From: an uncultured Flavobacteriales bacterium
GTDB lineage: Bacteria > Bacteroidota > Bacteroidia > Flavobacteriales_G > Salibacteraceae
Direction of reading: 5' to 3'
Assembly (NCBI GenBank): GCA_943788725.1
Contig: CALSRJ010000001.1
Location: forward strand, 124,001 to 188,000
Length of the DNA: 64,000 bases
Below the pieces are notes generated by a model. That model was not told the DNA's origin. It did not search any database and saw nothing but the letters and a program-made list of their open reading frames with translations. Below, one piece after another: positions 51,071 through 59,087 of the stretch. The position numbers were made by a program, and so were the translations under genes. Numbering within the stretch: position 1 is the stretch's first letter; the number at the start of each line of letters is the position of its first letter.

Positions 51071-53029
51071 TTAAACCGGCTGCCTTCCAAGCTCGTGGAG
51101 GTTTTTGAAAAGAATGGCCGCGTCAGACAGCGCATTGTGTCCTTTGATGTAACTGACATTTCCTGATATGCACTGCTCAAAAGCGCTGGTTGGGAGGATC
51201 ACGTTCATGAGGTCATAGGTGACTCCCGTCTTCAGTTCTGGCAATGCGGAGTGCTTTCCCCTTGGGTCGTATCCGGTCCAACTTCGCTGGCCGATGAATA
51301 CGTACCAAAGGTTTTTGTACAAGCCGCCACGATCATCTACAATGAGCACAATCAAGGGCGAGAGAAGGCCGATGACTGCGGCAGCAAACAAGTCAAACGT
51401 TCGCTTTACCCGCAAGATAGAACGAACATTGACGGCTTCAAGTTCTCCTCTGGCAACATTGTCGTCCGCTCCAATGGCCTCCTGACTTCCCACCAAGAAG
51501 ATCGGATCGCCGACTCCCATCCGATAACGGACTCCAGTATCTGCGCTTGCTTCCATCCATGCAATCATGTCCAAGTCTCGAAGCGCCCGCGTATCAAACA
51601 CCAATTCTGTCAAGCGGAAATCTTCGATGATCGTTTTTAGGTTTGCTGCACTTCCGACGTATCCGACTGCGAAGTGCTCTTTTTGCTCCACGTCGATTCC
51701 GCAAACCAATTCCGTGTCTAGTCGATGTTTTTCCAGAAAGCTTTTGATTTCTTGCAAAGACGAAGCATTTCCAACAACGCCGTACCTGCCAGCTTCTCCT
51801 CGGTCGATTGGAAACATATCCTTTCGAATGAAGTGCAGTGTATACCTCCATAACACCCCAGCGGCAAGAGCTCCAGCGCTACCCATGAGCAATACGGCCC
51901 TGGAAAATCGATAGATTTCAGGTAAGAGAGAATAGAACCCGAGAAGCAAGAGGAAGGCGAAAATCCACCCGCGTATCAATCGAGGAAGCCGAAAGCGATC
52001 GTCGTAGGTTCCTGCGTACAAGAGAACAATGAGCGTTAGCGCGGTATACCCGAACAGCGCAGATTGGATAAACGGTAGGTCGAATTGCTTGTCCGCTGCC
52101 ACACCATACCACTGGGTGGCGATGTGGAAAATGCCATAGATCAAGGCTCCATCGATGGCCATTTGCCACAATCCGCCGAAGAGTCGACGGGTAATGGCCA
52201 AGCCCGCTCGGAAGTAGATGGCCGACTCAATCAGAAATCCAAAGAGGGATGCCTGACCTTTGTCAAAGTGCTTCTTGGCGAAAATGACCATGGCGCGGTA
52301 GAACACGAACACGTAGTTGACCGATCCTTTTTTGGTGCTTTCACCTTTGTAATGAATGATGCGGGCTTCCGGGAAGTAATAGTTCTTGTAACCAGCCTTG
52401 ATCAAACGATAGGATAGGTCAATATCCTCACCATACATAAAGAAGGTCTCATCCAGCAATCCTGCTTTGTCGAGCGCTTCGCGGCGCATCATCATGTAGG
52501 CGCCGCTCAGTATGTCCACCGAATGTGTCTCTTCCTCATCGAGGTAGCCGAGGTGGTATTTTCCAAAGCGATCGCTCTTCGGTAGGAGAGAGGAGAGTCC
52601 GAAAATTTTGTAAAAGGCTGCCTTTGGGGTGGGCAGTCCACGTTTGCTCTCTGGAAGAAATTGGCCGCTGCCGTCGATCATGTGTACACCCAGGCCACCG
52701 GCATCGGGGTGCGCATCCATGAACTGGATCGATTTGGCGAAAGCATCTTCGGCAACCACAGTATCGGGATTGAGCAACAATACGTATTCACCCTTGGATG
52801 CCTGGATTCCGACGTTGTTGGCCTTTGAAAAACCCAAGTTCTGATCGAGGTAGATGTATTGCACCTCGGGAAATACATCCCCCATCATCTGGGCTGAATC
52901 ATCGGAGGACGCGTTGTCAACCACGATCAATTCGGCATCCAGGCCATGAAGGGCTTCCAATGCAGAGCTCACGGCCTGCTCTAGGAAGTACCGGACATTG
53001 AAGTTGACTATGATGACGCTGAGTTTCAC
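51071..53029 (-). CDS. Glycosyltransferase family 2 fused to membrane and nucleotide-binding domains
   Basis: A 652-aa protein. Residues 1-250 are a GT2 enzyme (LSVIIVNFNVRYFLEQAV, then VVDNASSDDS, LLLNPDTVV and FMYGEDIDLSYRL). There follow four or five membrane helices (about residues 270-400), a Rossmann-like segment (YGVVGNASSLQEIKSFL), and a C-terminal part that ends like a polyprenyl-phosphate sugar transferase (RTFDLFAAAVIGLLSP, then LWYVFIGQRSWTGYDP). The sugar-transferase part looks incomplete. Its likely role is in surface polysaccharide or glycolipid assembly. It lies two bases after the recR stop. Confidence 0.85.
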   Translation of the reverse strand: MKLSVIIVNFNVRYFLEQAVSSALEALHGLDAELIVVDNASSDDSAQMMGDVFPEVQYIYLDQNLGFSKANNVGIQASKGEYVLLLNPDTVVAEDAFAKSIQFMDAHPDAGGLGVHMIDGSGQFLPESKRGLPTPKAAFYKIFGLSSLLPKSDRFGKYHLGYLDEEETHSVDILSGAYMMMRREALDKAGLLDETFFMYGEDIDLSYRLIKAGYKNYYFPEARIIHYKGESTKKGSVNYVFVFYRAMVIFAKKHFDKGQASLFGFLIESAIYFRAGLAITRRLFGGLWQMAIDGALIYGIFHIATQWYGVAADKQFDLPFIQSALFGYTALTLIVLLYAGTYDDRFRLPRLIRGWIFAFLLLLGFYSLLPEIYRFSRAVLLMGSAGALAAGVLWRYTLHFIRKDMFPIDRGEAGRYGVVGNASSLQEIKSFLEKHRLDTELVCGIDVEQKEHFAVGYVGSAANLKTIIEDFRLTELVFDTRALRDLDMIAWMEASADTGVRYRMGVGDPIFLVGSQEAIGADDNVARGELEAVNVRSILRVKRTFDLFAAAVIGLLSPLIVLIVDDRGGLYKNLWYVFIGQRSWTGYDPRGKHSALPELKTGVTYDLMNVILPTSAFEQCISGNVSYIKGHNALSDAAILFKNLHELGRQPV

Positions 53030-53031
53030 GC

Positions 53032-53652
53032 TCAGGAGCTTCGCATCGAATTTTCGTAGGGGAGACGACCTTGGATCGACCTTCCCAAGGTGAGTTCATC
53101 CGTATACTGGAGTTCATTTCCGATAGCAACGCCACGGGCAAGGGAAGTGATCGTGATTGAATGGTCGTGCAATCGTTTGAAGAGGTAAAAGCTGGTGGTG
53201 TCTCCTTCCATGGTGGCGGGCAGCGCAAAGATGACCTCCTTGCATGCTGCATCTGAGGTGCGACCGAGCAAGCTTTCGATGTGCAGGTCTGAAGGTCCAA
53301 TGCCGTCGAGGGGGGAAATCACGCCTCCTAGAACATGGTACACCCCATAATATTGTCCGGTAGACTCAACGGCAAGCAGGTCGCGTAGGTCTTCCACTAC
53401 GCAGATCGTCGATTTGTCGCGCTTTGGGTGTGCACAGATTTGGCATACTTCTTCATCCGAAACGTTGTGGCAGATGGAGCAAAAGCCCAACTCGTCCACC
53501 AATTGTGTAATCGAGGCTCCAAAGCGTTTTGCTTCTTCTTGATTCATTTTCAGCAATTCAAGCGTGTAGCGCAATGCGGTGCGTCTACCAACACCTGGCA
53601 AGCTTTCAAAATAGGAGACAGTTTTCTCCAACAGTTTGGATGGGAGTTCCAT
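53032..53652 (-). CDS. recR: Recombination protein RecR
   Basis: A 206-aa protein of the RecFOR pathway. It has a helix-hairpin-helix (LPGVGRRTALRYTLELL), a C4 zinc finger (CSICHNVSDEEVCQIC) and a Toprim domain (ICVVEDLRDLLAVEST, then YHVLGGVISPLDGIGP). Length is normal. It is co-directional with the glycosyltransferase, two bases apart. A TACCTTCG box ends five bases before the ATG. Confidence 0.95.
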   Translation of the reverse strand: MELPSKLLEKTVSYFESLPGVGRRTALRYTLELLKMNQEEAKRFGASITQLVDELGFCSICHNVSDEEVCQICAHPKRDKSTICVVEDLRDLLAVESTGQYYGVYHVLGGVISPLDGIGPSDLHIESLLGRTSDAACKEVIFALPATMEGDTTSFYLFKRLHDHSITITSLARGVAIGNELQYTDELTLGRSIQGRLPYENSMRSS

Positions 53653-53657
53653 GGCCG

Positions 53658-53665
53658 CGAAGGTA
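53658..53665 (-). promoter_or_regulatory. TAnCTTCG -7 box for recR
   Basis: TACCTTCG on the minus strand ends five bases before the recR ATG. Belongs to the recurring near-start box family. Confidence 0.45.
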
Positions 53666-53787
53666 AGATGTCCTGTTGATGAGAAGCCGTTTCTTGTGGA
53701 TAATCATGGCCTCCTCCTTTGTGGGTATTTATCCCAGATTCGGCAATAAGGCACGCTACATGGAAGTTTCTTACCAAACGAATCAGC

Positions 53788-53991
53788 ATGAAAACTACCC
53801 TCATCATTATGGCATTCGGCGTTTCTATCCTTTCTGCCTCTTGCGCCAAAAGGTGCACCAACAAAGACGTCATTGGAATGGTACACCATTCGCAAACCTT
53901 GATCGATCAAGACCTCATCACGGTATTGGAGTACGAAGGGTTCTTTCAAACGAACTTGCAGAGAAATAGAGTACATTCAGAATGTCAATAA
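53788..53991 (+). CDS. Small hypothetical lipoprotein
   Basis: A 67-aa protein. MKTTLIIMAFGVSILSASC is a convincing lipoprotein signal with the lipobox LSASC; the mature part is about 49 residues with no recognised motif. ATG 53788 is chosen because the signal peptide begins there. It lies between divergent recR and the aminotransferase operon. It could be spurious, but the signal sequence is hard to explain otherwise. Confidence 0.5.
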   Translation: MKTTLIIMAFGVSILSASCAKRCTNKDVIGMVHHSQTLIDQDLITVLEYEGFFQTNLQRNRVHSECQ

Positions 53992-54051
53992 CTCCTCACT
54001 TTTGCCGGCATTTATTTCCTTGAGATTCAATCCTGGACACCAAGCGAATTC

Positions 54052-54059
54052 TACTTTTG
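54052..54059 (+). promoter_or_regulatory. -7 box for the amine operon
   Basis: TACTTTTG matches TAnnTTTG exactly, 41 bases before ATG 54101. No well-spaced TTG is seen at 18-20 bases. Confidence 0.55.
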
Positions 54060-54100
54060 CAAGTTCATTTAAGAAACGAAGAAACAAGGGATAGATCATT

Positions 54101-55411
54101 ATGGAAACGAAGAACAGCGAAGCGCTCTTTCGGTGGCGTAGCGAGGTGGTAACAAATGGAGTAGGGGTGTTTAATCCTTCTACTGCGGTAAGCGCAAAAG
54201 GCGCCATCATCACCAATGCAGATGGTGAAGAATTGATCGATTTTGGAGGGGGTATTGGCGTCCTCAATTCAGGGCATTGCCCAGAGCCTGTTGTAAAGGC
54301 TATTCAGGAGCAAAGTGCAAAGTTGATTCATACTTGCTTCAACGTGGCAACCTACGACGTGTATATGAAGCTCGCCGAAGAGCTGATTGACTTATTTCCG
54401 CACGGAGAGAAGACAAAGGTGATGCTCACGTGTACGGGAGCTGAATCAGTAGAGAACGCCATCAAAATTGCGCGTCAAGCTACCAAGCGCTCGGGTATCA
54501 TTTGCTTCACCGATGCCTTTCATGGTCGTACCATGATGGCCATGTCATTGACCGCTAAGCCAGCGTATAAATACAATTGTGGACCTTTCGCCCCGGAGAT
54601 TTACCGCTTTCGCTATCCAAACCATTACCGCTACGGACGTGGTTTGACACATGAGGACTTTGAAACGCGTGAGATCCAGCTGCTTCGAGAGTCCCTGATG
54701 ACTACGTGCGACCCTCATAACATCGCCGCGATCATCGTAGAGCCGGTACTCGGAGAGGGTGGGTTTGTCCCCATGCCGAAAGGTTACATGCGCGAGTTGA
54801 GAAAGATTTGTGATGAATTTGGCATCATGCTGATCCTCGATGAGGTTCAAAGTGGATTTGGACGCACCGGAAAGTGGGGAGCATACCAGCACTACGATGT
54901 TACTCCTGACCTCTCCACATGGGCAAAGAGCATGGGAGGCGGAATGCCAATCGGATGCGTTATCGGAAAGGCTTCGTTAATGGACGCCGTTTCTCCGGGC
55001 ACGATCGGAGGTACATACCCGGGCAACCCAGTTTGTGCTGCTGCGGCGCTGGCAAACATCCAATACATGCGAGAGATCGACATCAATGCGCTTGGCGTGA
55101 AGGTTGGTCGGATTTGTCGTGAACGCTTTTCGGCATTGCATGAGAAATGTCCAGAGATAGGTGAAATCCGTGGATTGGGTGCGATGATCGCATTCCCATT
55201 AGTGAAGGATGGAGATCCGTGGAAGCCAGACGCAAAACTTTGCAGTGACTTAATGATGGCATGCGCCAAAAGAGGATTGATCCTTCTGAGCGCTGGAACA
55301 CACAAGAACGTTATCCGCGTTTTGAGTCCATTGGTCATTACAGAAGAGCAGCTCAACCGAGGATTGGATATCATCGAAGAGGAGCTGTTGAAGTTGACAG
55401 GAAGGGCATGA
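54101..55411 (+). CDS. Class III PLP aminotransferase (GABA/ornithine/putrescine type)
   Basis: A 436-aa enzyme of the omega-aminotransferase family. FGGGIGVLNSGHC, TGAESVENAIKIAR, FTDAFHGRTMMAMSLT, ILDEVQSGFGRTGKWGAYQ and WAKSMGGGMPIG (PLP lysine K276) are all present. It resembles 4-aminobutyrate aminotransferase but the substrate is not certain. First gene of the four-gene operon with a nitrilase, a basic-amino-acid-type decarboxylase and an ATP-grasp enzyme, which suggests a diamine or amino-acid-derived substrate. Confidence 0.9.
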   Translation: METKNSEALFRWRSEVVTNGVGVFNPSTAVSAKGAIITNADGEELIDFGGGIGVLNSGHCPEPVVKAIQEQSAKLIHTCFNVATYDVYMKLAEELIDLFPHGEKTKVMLTCTGAESVENAIKIARQATKRSGIICFTDAFHGRTMMAMSLTAKPAYKYNCGPFAPEIYRFRYPNHYRYGRGLTHEDFETREIQLLRESLMTTCDPHNIAAIIVEPVLGEGGFVPMPKGYMRELRKICDEFGIMLILDEVQSGFGRTGKWGAYQHYDVTPDLSTWAKSMGGGMPIGCVIGKASLMDAVSPGTIGGTYPGNPVCAAAALANIQYMREIDINALGVKVGRICRERFSALHEKCPEIGEIRGLGAMIAFPLVKDGDPWKPDAKLCSDLMMACAKRGLILLSAGTHKNVIRVLSPLVITEEQLNRGLDIIEEELLKLTGRA

Positions 55412-55425
55412 GCCAAACGAACCAC

Positions 55426-55433
55426 TATATTTG
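55426..55433 (+). promoter_or_regulatory. Internal -7 box upstream of the nitrilase gene
   Basis: TATATTTG matches TAnnTTTG exactly and ends five bases before ATG 55439. It may give an internal, leaderless transcript of the last three genes. Confidence 0.5.
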
Positions 55434-55438
55434 AGAGA

Positions 55439-56365
55439 ATGAAGAATTTTGCGATAGCGGGAGTGCAGATGAGGGTGAATGGTGCGCATAGCAACGTACC
55501 GATGATGAAGTATAAGTTGGACGTATTAATGAGCATCTACCCTTGGGTTCAGATGGTCATGTTTTCAGAATTATGTGTGCGCGGTCCATTGACCGCTTTT
55601 GCGGCACCCTTGGAAGAATACGACGCCGAGTTCGGTGCCATGGCAAAAAAGCACGGCATCTGGCTGCTGCCTGGTTCCACCTTTGAAGCGCATGAGGGAA
55701 AAGTGTTCAACACTTCGACGGTGTATAATCCAGATGGGCTAGTGGTAGGAAGGTATAGGAAGATGTTTCCTTTCTATCCGTATGAAGAAGGCGTAACGCC
55801 AGGAAGTGATTTCATGCTTTTCGATGTGCCTAACGTAGGAAAGTTTGGTGTGTCTATTTGTTATGATATGTGGTTTCCGGAGACAACGCGAACCATGGTA
55901 GCCCAAGGTGCGGAGGTGATTTTACACCCTACATTGACCAATTCGATAGACCGAGAGGTGGAGCTGAGCATCGTACGCGCCACGGCAGCAATGAATCAGT
56001 GTTTCATTTTCGATTTTAACGGCCTCGAAGCAGGAGGAAATGGACAGTCTATCGTCTGCGGACCTGATGGTCGTGTTCTGTATCAAGCCCATACAAGCGA
56101 AGAAATGGTTCCATTGGAAATTGATGTGGATCGGGTTCGGCAGAGCAGGGAGAAAGGAACATTGCGCTTGGGGCAGACCCTAAAGAGCTTCAGAGATCGG
56201 CACTTTCATTTTGATGTTTATGACGAAGGCAGGCGTTTTCCATATTTGGATTCGCTCGGGCCAATTGAAAAACCCAGGAGAAATACGCCACTTGAAGAAG
56301 CTTACGGTAAAGAGGCCCCCACTATCTTTCCTGCGAGTCCAGACATTTCTAAATTGCACGGATGA
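55439..56365 (+). CDS. Nitrilase-superfamily amidase
   Basis: A 308-aa carbon-nitrogen hydrolase with the full triad: Glu in FSELCVRG (E44), Lys in YRKMFPF (K108) and Cys in VSICYDMWFPE (C141). It is closest in pattern to aliphatic amidases and N-carbamoyl-amine hydrolases and is unlike glutaminase domains. The C-terminal 40 residues after the barrel are longer than usual. It overlaps the decarboxylase start by four bases (ATGA), so the two are coupled. Confidence 0.9.
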   Translation: MKNFAIAGVQMRVNGAHSNVPMMKYKLDVLMSIYPWVQMVMFSELCVRGPLTAFAAPLEEYDAEFGAMAKKHGIWLLPGSTFEAHEGKVFNTSTVYNPDGLVVGRYRKMFPFYPYEEGVTPGSDFMLFDVPNVGKFGVSICYDMWFPETTRTMVAQGAEVILHPTLTNSIDREVELSIVRATAAMNQCFIFDFNGLEAGGNGQSIVCGPDGRVLYQAHTSEEMVPLEIDVDRVRQSREKGTLRLGQTLKSFRDRHFHFDVYDEGRRFPYLDSLGPIEKPRRNTPLEEAYGKEAPTIFPASPDISKLHG

Positions 56366-59070
56366 TTAAGAGTGAGCGAGCAAGTAGTTCTATGAAGGAG
56401 GTAAAGCCAGCTTCGGGCAATACCTTCCGCCAGTATTACAATGTTTCGGAGTATAGAACGAAGTTGTGGTATGCATTGAAGGATTGTGCGGATGGATACG
56501 AACAAGCGTCCAATCCGAATGGAGAACGAACTGAATTGCTCAAAACCACGTGCACGGCGATCAAGGAATTGGAAGAGATTGAACGATACTGGGCTTTTCC
56601 TGGAATGCGAAAATTGACACAATTAAAAGAGACCTTAGACCGTGGGGAATACACGGCTTTCACAAATACGGTGCAAGAGTTGGTCAGAATGCTCGTGAGT
56701 AGGGCATATTACCATAATGTGCCTGAGACGCTGAAGGACGAGGTTGACGAAGATGGAACCTTTGAAAGCAAGACCGACCCACACTATTTTGAGGTACTTT
56801 TTGTAAACGACGCCGATGATGAGGATCAGGAAGAACTGAAAAAACATCTGCGCGCGCTGAGAAGTAAGGAGGACGATTTTATTTATGAAATCGTTACCGT
56901 GCGAACCTTCCAAGAAGCTTTACTAGCTCTAAACTTCAATCACAACATCCAGACGTGCGTGGTGCGCTATTCGTTTCCGTTCAAGAGTGAAAGCTCTCTG
57001 AAGAATGTTCGTCAGTTTGTGGCATCGTGGCTGACCGAGACGGTGGAGGCAAAAAAGTCCTCAACCATCGGTATCTATCTGGGTGAAAAGGTAAAAGAGC
57101 TTCGTCCGGAACTCGATTTATTCTTGGTGACCGACCTAAGCGTCGATAAACTTCCAGAGCAGGCCCTAGATCATTTCCGCAACATCTTCTATCGTCAAGA
57201 GGATTTGACGGACCTTCACCTCAACATCCTGAAAGGGATTGACGAGCGTTTCGAGACACCGTTCTACAATGCACTTGTGCAGTACAGCAAGCGACCAACA
57301 GGAGTCTTTCACGCGATGCCCATTTCAAGGGGCAACAGCATCTTCAAGAGCAACTGGATACGCGAGATGGGCGATTTCTACGGGAAGAACATTTTCTTAG
57401 CGGAAACCAGTGCCACCACAGGAGGATTAGACTCATTGTTACAACCGACAGGTCCTCTTAAGAAGGCACAGCAGATGGCGTCTCGTGCGTTTGGAAGCAA
57501 GCAGACCTTCTTTGTTACGAATGGTACCAGTACGGCCAATAAAATTGTTGTTCAAGCACTCTTGCATCCAGGAGACGTGGTATTGGTAGATCGCGACTGT
57601 CATAAGAGCCACCACTACGGCGTAGTACTTTGCGGAGCACGTCCGGTGTACCTCGACTCGTACCACTTGCAGAAATACTCCATGTTTGGTGGGGTTCCGT
57701 TAAATGAGATCAAAGACCGCCTGCTCGAATTCAAGAAGGCGGGAAGGTTGGACGAAGTGCGGATGTGCTTGCTCACCAATTGCACGTTTGACGGCATTGT
57801 TTACAACGTAGAGCAGGTCATGGAAGAGGTGCTGGCCATCAAGCCTGACATGATCTTCCTTTGGGATGAGGCATGGTTTGGCTATGCTAGATTCTCTACG
57901 CTCTTCAGAAGAAGAACAGCCATGAGTGCTGCGGCTCGGCTTCAAGCTCGATATCGATCAGAAGAATACCGTGAAAGCTATGCGAAGCTTGCAGAAAAAG
58001 GAAAAGCCGGAGCCTTGCCGAACCCTGACGAGGTGAAAATCAGGGTATACGCTACTCAGAGTACACACAAGACCTTGACGAGCCTTCGACAAGGTTCGAT
58101 GATTCATATATACGATGAGCAATTTGCTCAGAAAGTAGAGGGATCCTTTGTGGAGGCCTACATGACTCACACGTCCACTTCGCCTTCCTATCAAATACTC
58201 GCATCCTTGGACATGGGTAGGAGACAAGTAGAGCTGGAGGGAAATGAGCTGGTTGAAAGGAGTGTGGAACGTGCCATGATGTTACGCGTGAAAATTGCTA
58301 ACACACCTATTCTCAGGAAGTACTTTGACATCCTTTCGGTTGAAGACCTCATTCCTGCCGACATGCGGAAATCGGGTTTCCAACGCTATTATAGCAAGGA
58401 TGATGGCTGGAGCAATATGACCATCGAGTGGAAACGCGATGAGTTCGTGCTAGACCCGACGAAGATTAACCTGTACATCGGAAGGACAGGAATAGATGGG
58501 GATACCTTTAAGAAGGAGTACTTGATGAATCAGTTCGGTATTCAGGTCAATAAGACTTCTAGGAATACGGTCCTCTTCATGACCAACATTGGCACCACGC
58601 GCAGCAGCGTTGCTAAATTGACCGGGGTACTATTGAAGATTGCACACCAATTGGATGCGCGCATCGAAGCATTTTCAAGCCAGGAGGCTAAGCTGCATGA
58701 AAAGAAGGTGTTGAATTTTACAAAGAAGCAACCAGCCTTACCAAACTTCAGTTTCTTCCACAAACGATTCCGCAATGCAAGTACACCAGAAGGAAACATG
58801 CGCGAGGCATTCTTTTTAGCCTATGAGCATGAGAATTGCGAAAGTCTTCGGATGGACGAGTGTGAGAAAGCAATCAAAAAAGGACGTGAAATCGTTTCTG
58901 CCTCATTCATTATTCCATATCCTCCTGGATTTCCAATTTTGGTTCCAGGTCAAGTGATGAACCGCGACATTTTAAACTTCATGAAAGAATTGGATGTAAC
59001 GGAGATTCATTCGTACAATGCTGAACTCGGCTTTCGTGTCTTCAAAGAAGCGTTGCTATCTCAATCATAA
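56362..59070 (+). CDS. Large Orn/Lys/Arg-type PLP decarboxylase
   Basis: A 902-aa fold-type I enzyme. The N-terminal 330 residues form an unusual wing region (HYFEVLFVNDADDEDQEELKKHL looks like a receiver-type fold). The PLP domain has FVTNGTSTANKIVVQALLHPGDVVLVDRDCHKSHHYG, LWDEAWFGYARFS and TQSTHKTLTSLRQGSMI (PLP lysine K570). A C-terminal decarboxylase domain ends PYPPGFPILVPGQVM. This fits the arginine/lysine/ornithine decarboxylase family, but it is longer than the usual 700-760 aa; the substrate is not certain. A start at ATG 56392 is possible. Confidence 0.9.
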   Translation: MIKSERASSSMKEVKPASGNTFRQYYNVSEYRTKLWYALKDCADGYEQASNPNGERTELLKTTCTAIKELEEIERYWAFPGMRKLTQLKETLDRGEYTAFTNTVQELVRMLVSRAYYHNVPETLKDEVDEDGTFESKTDPHYFEVLFVNDADDEDQEELKKHLRALRSKEDDFIYEIVTVRTFQEALLALNFNHNIQTCVVRYSFPFKSESSLKNVRQFVASWLTETVEAKKSSTIGIYLGEKVKELRPELDLFLVTDLSVDKLPEQALDHFRNIFYRQEDLTDLHLNILKGIDERFETPFYNALVQYSKRPTGVFHAMPISRGNSIFKSNWIREMGDFYGKNIFLAETSATTGGLDSLLQPTGPLKKAQQMASRAFGSKQTFFVTNGTSTANKIVVQALLHPGDVVLVDRDCHKSHHYGVVLCGARPVYLDSYHLQKYSMFGGVPLNEIKDRLLEFKKAGRLDEVRMCLLTNCTFDGIVYNVEQVMEEVLAIKPDMIFLWDEAWFGYARFSTLFRRRTAMSAAARLQARYRSEEYRESYAKLAEKGKAGALPNPDEVKIRVYATQSTHKTLTSLRQGSMIHIYDEQFAQKVEGSFVEAYMTHTSTSPSYQILASLDMGRRQVELEGNELVERSVERAMMLRVKIANTPILRKYFDILSVEDLIPADMRKSGFQRYYSKDDGWSNMTIEWKRDEFVLDPTKINLYIGRTGIDGDTFKKEYLMNQFGIQVNKTSRNTVLFMTNIGTTRSSVAKLTGVLLKIAHQLDARIEAFSSQEAKLHEKKVLNFTKKQPALPNFSFFHKRFRNASTPEGNMREAFFLAYEHENCESLRMDECEKAIKKGREIVSASFIIPYPPGFPILVPGQVMNRDILNFMKELDVTEIHSYNAELGFRVFKEALLSQS

Positions 59071-59087
59071 AACTTACATTAAGACCT

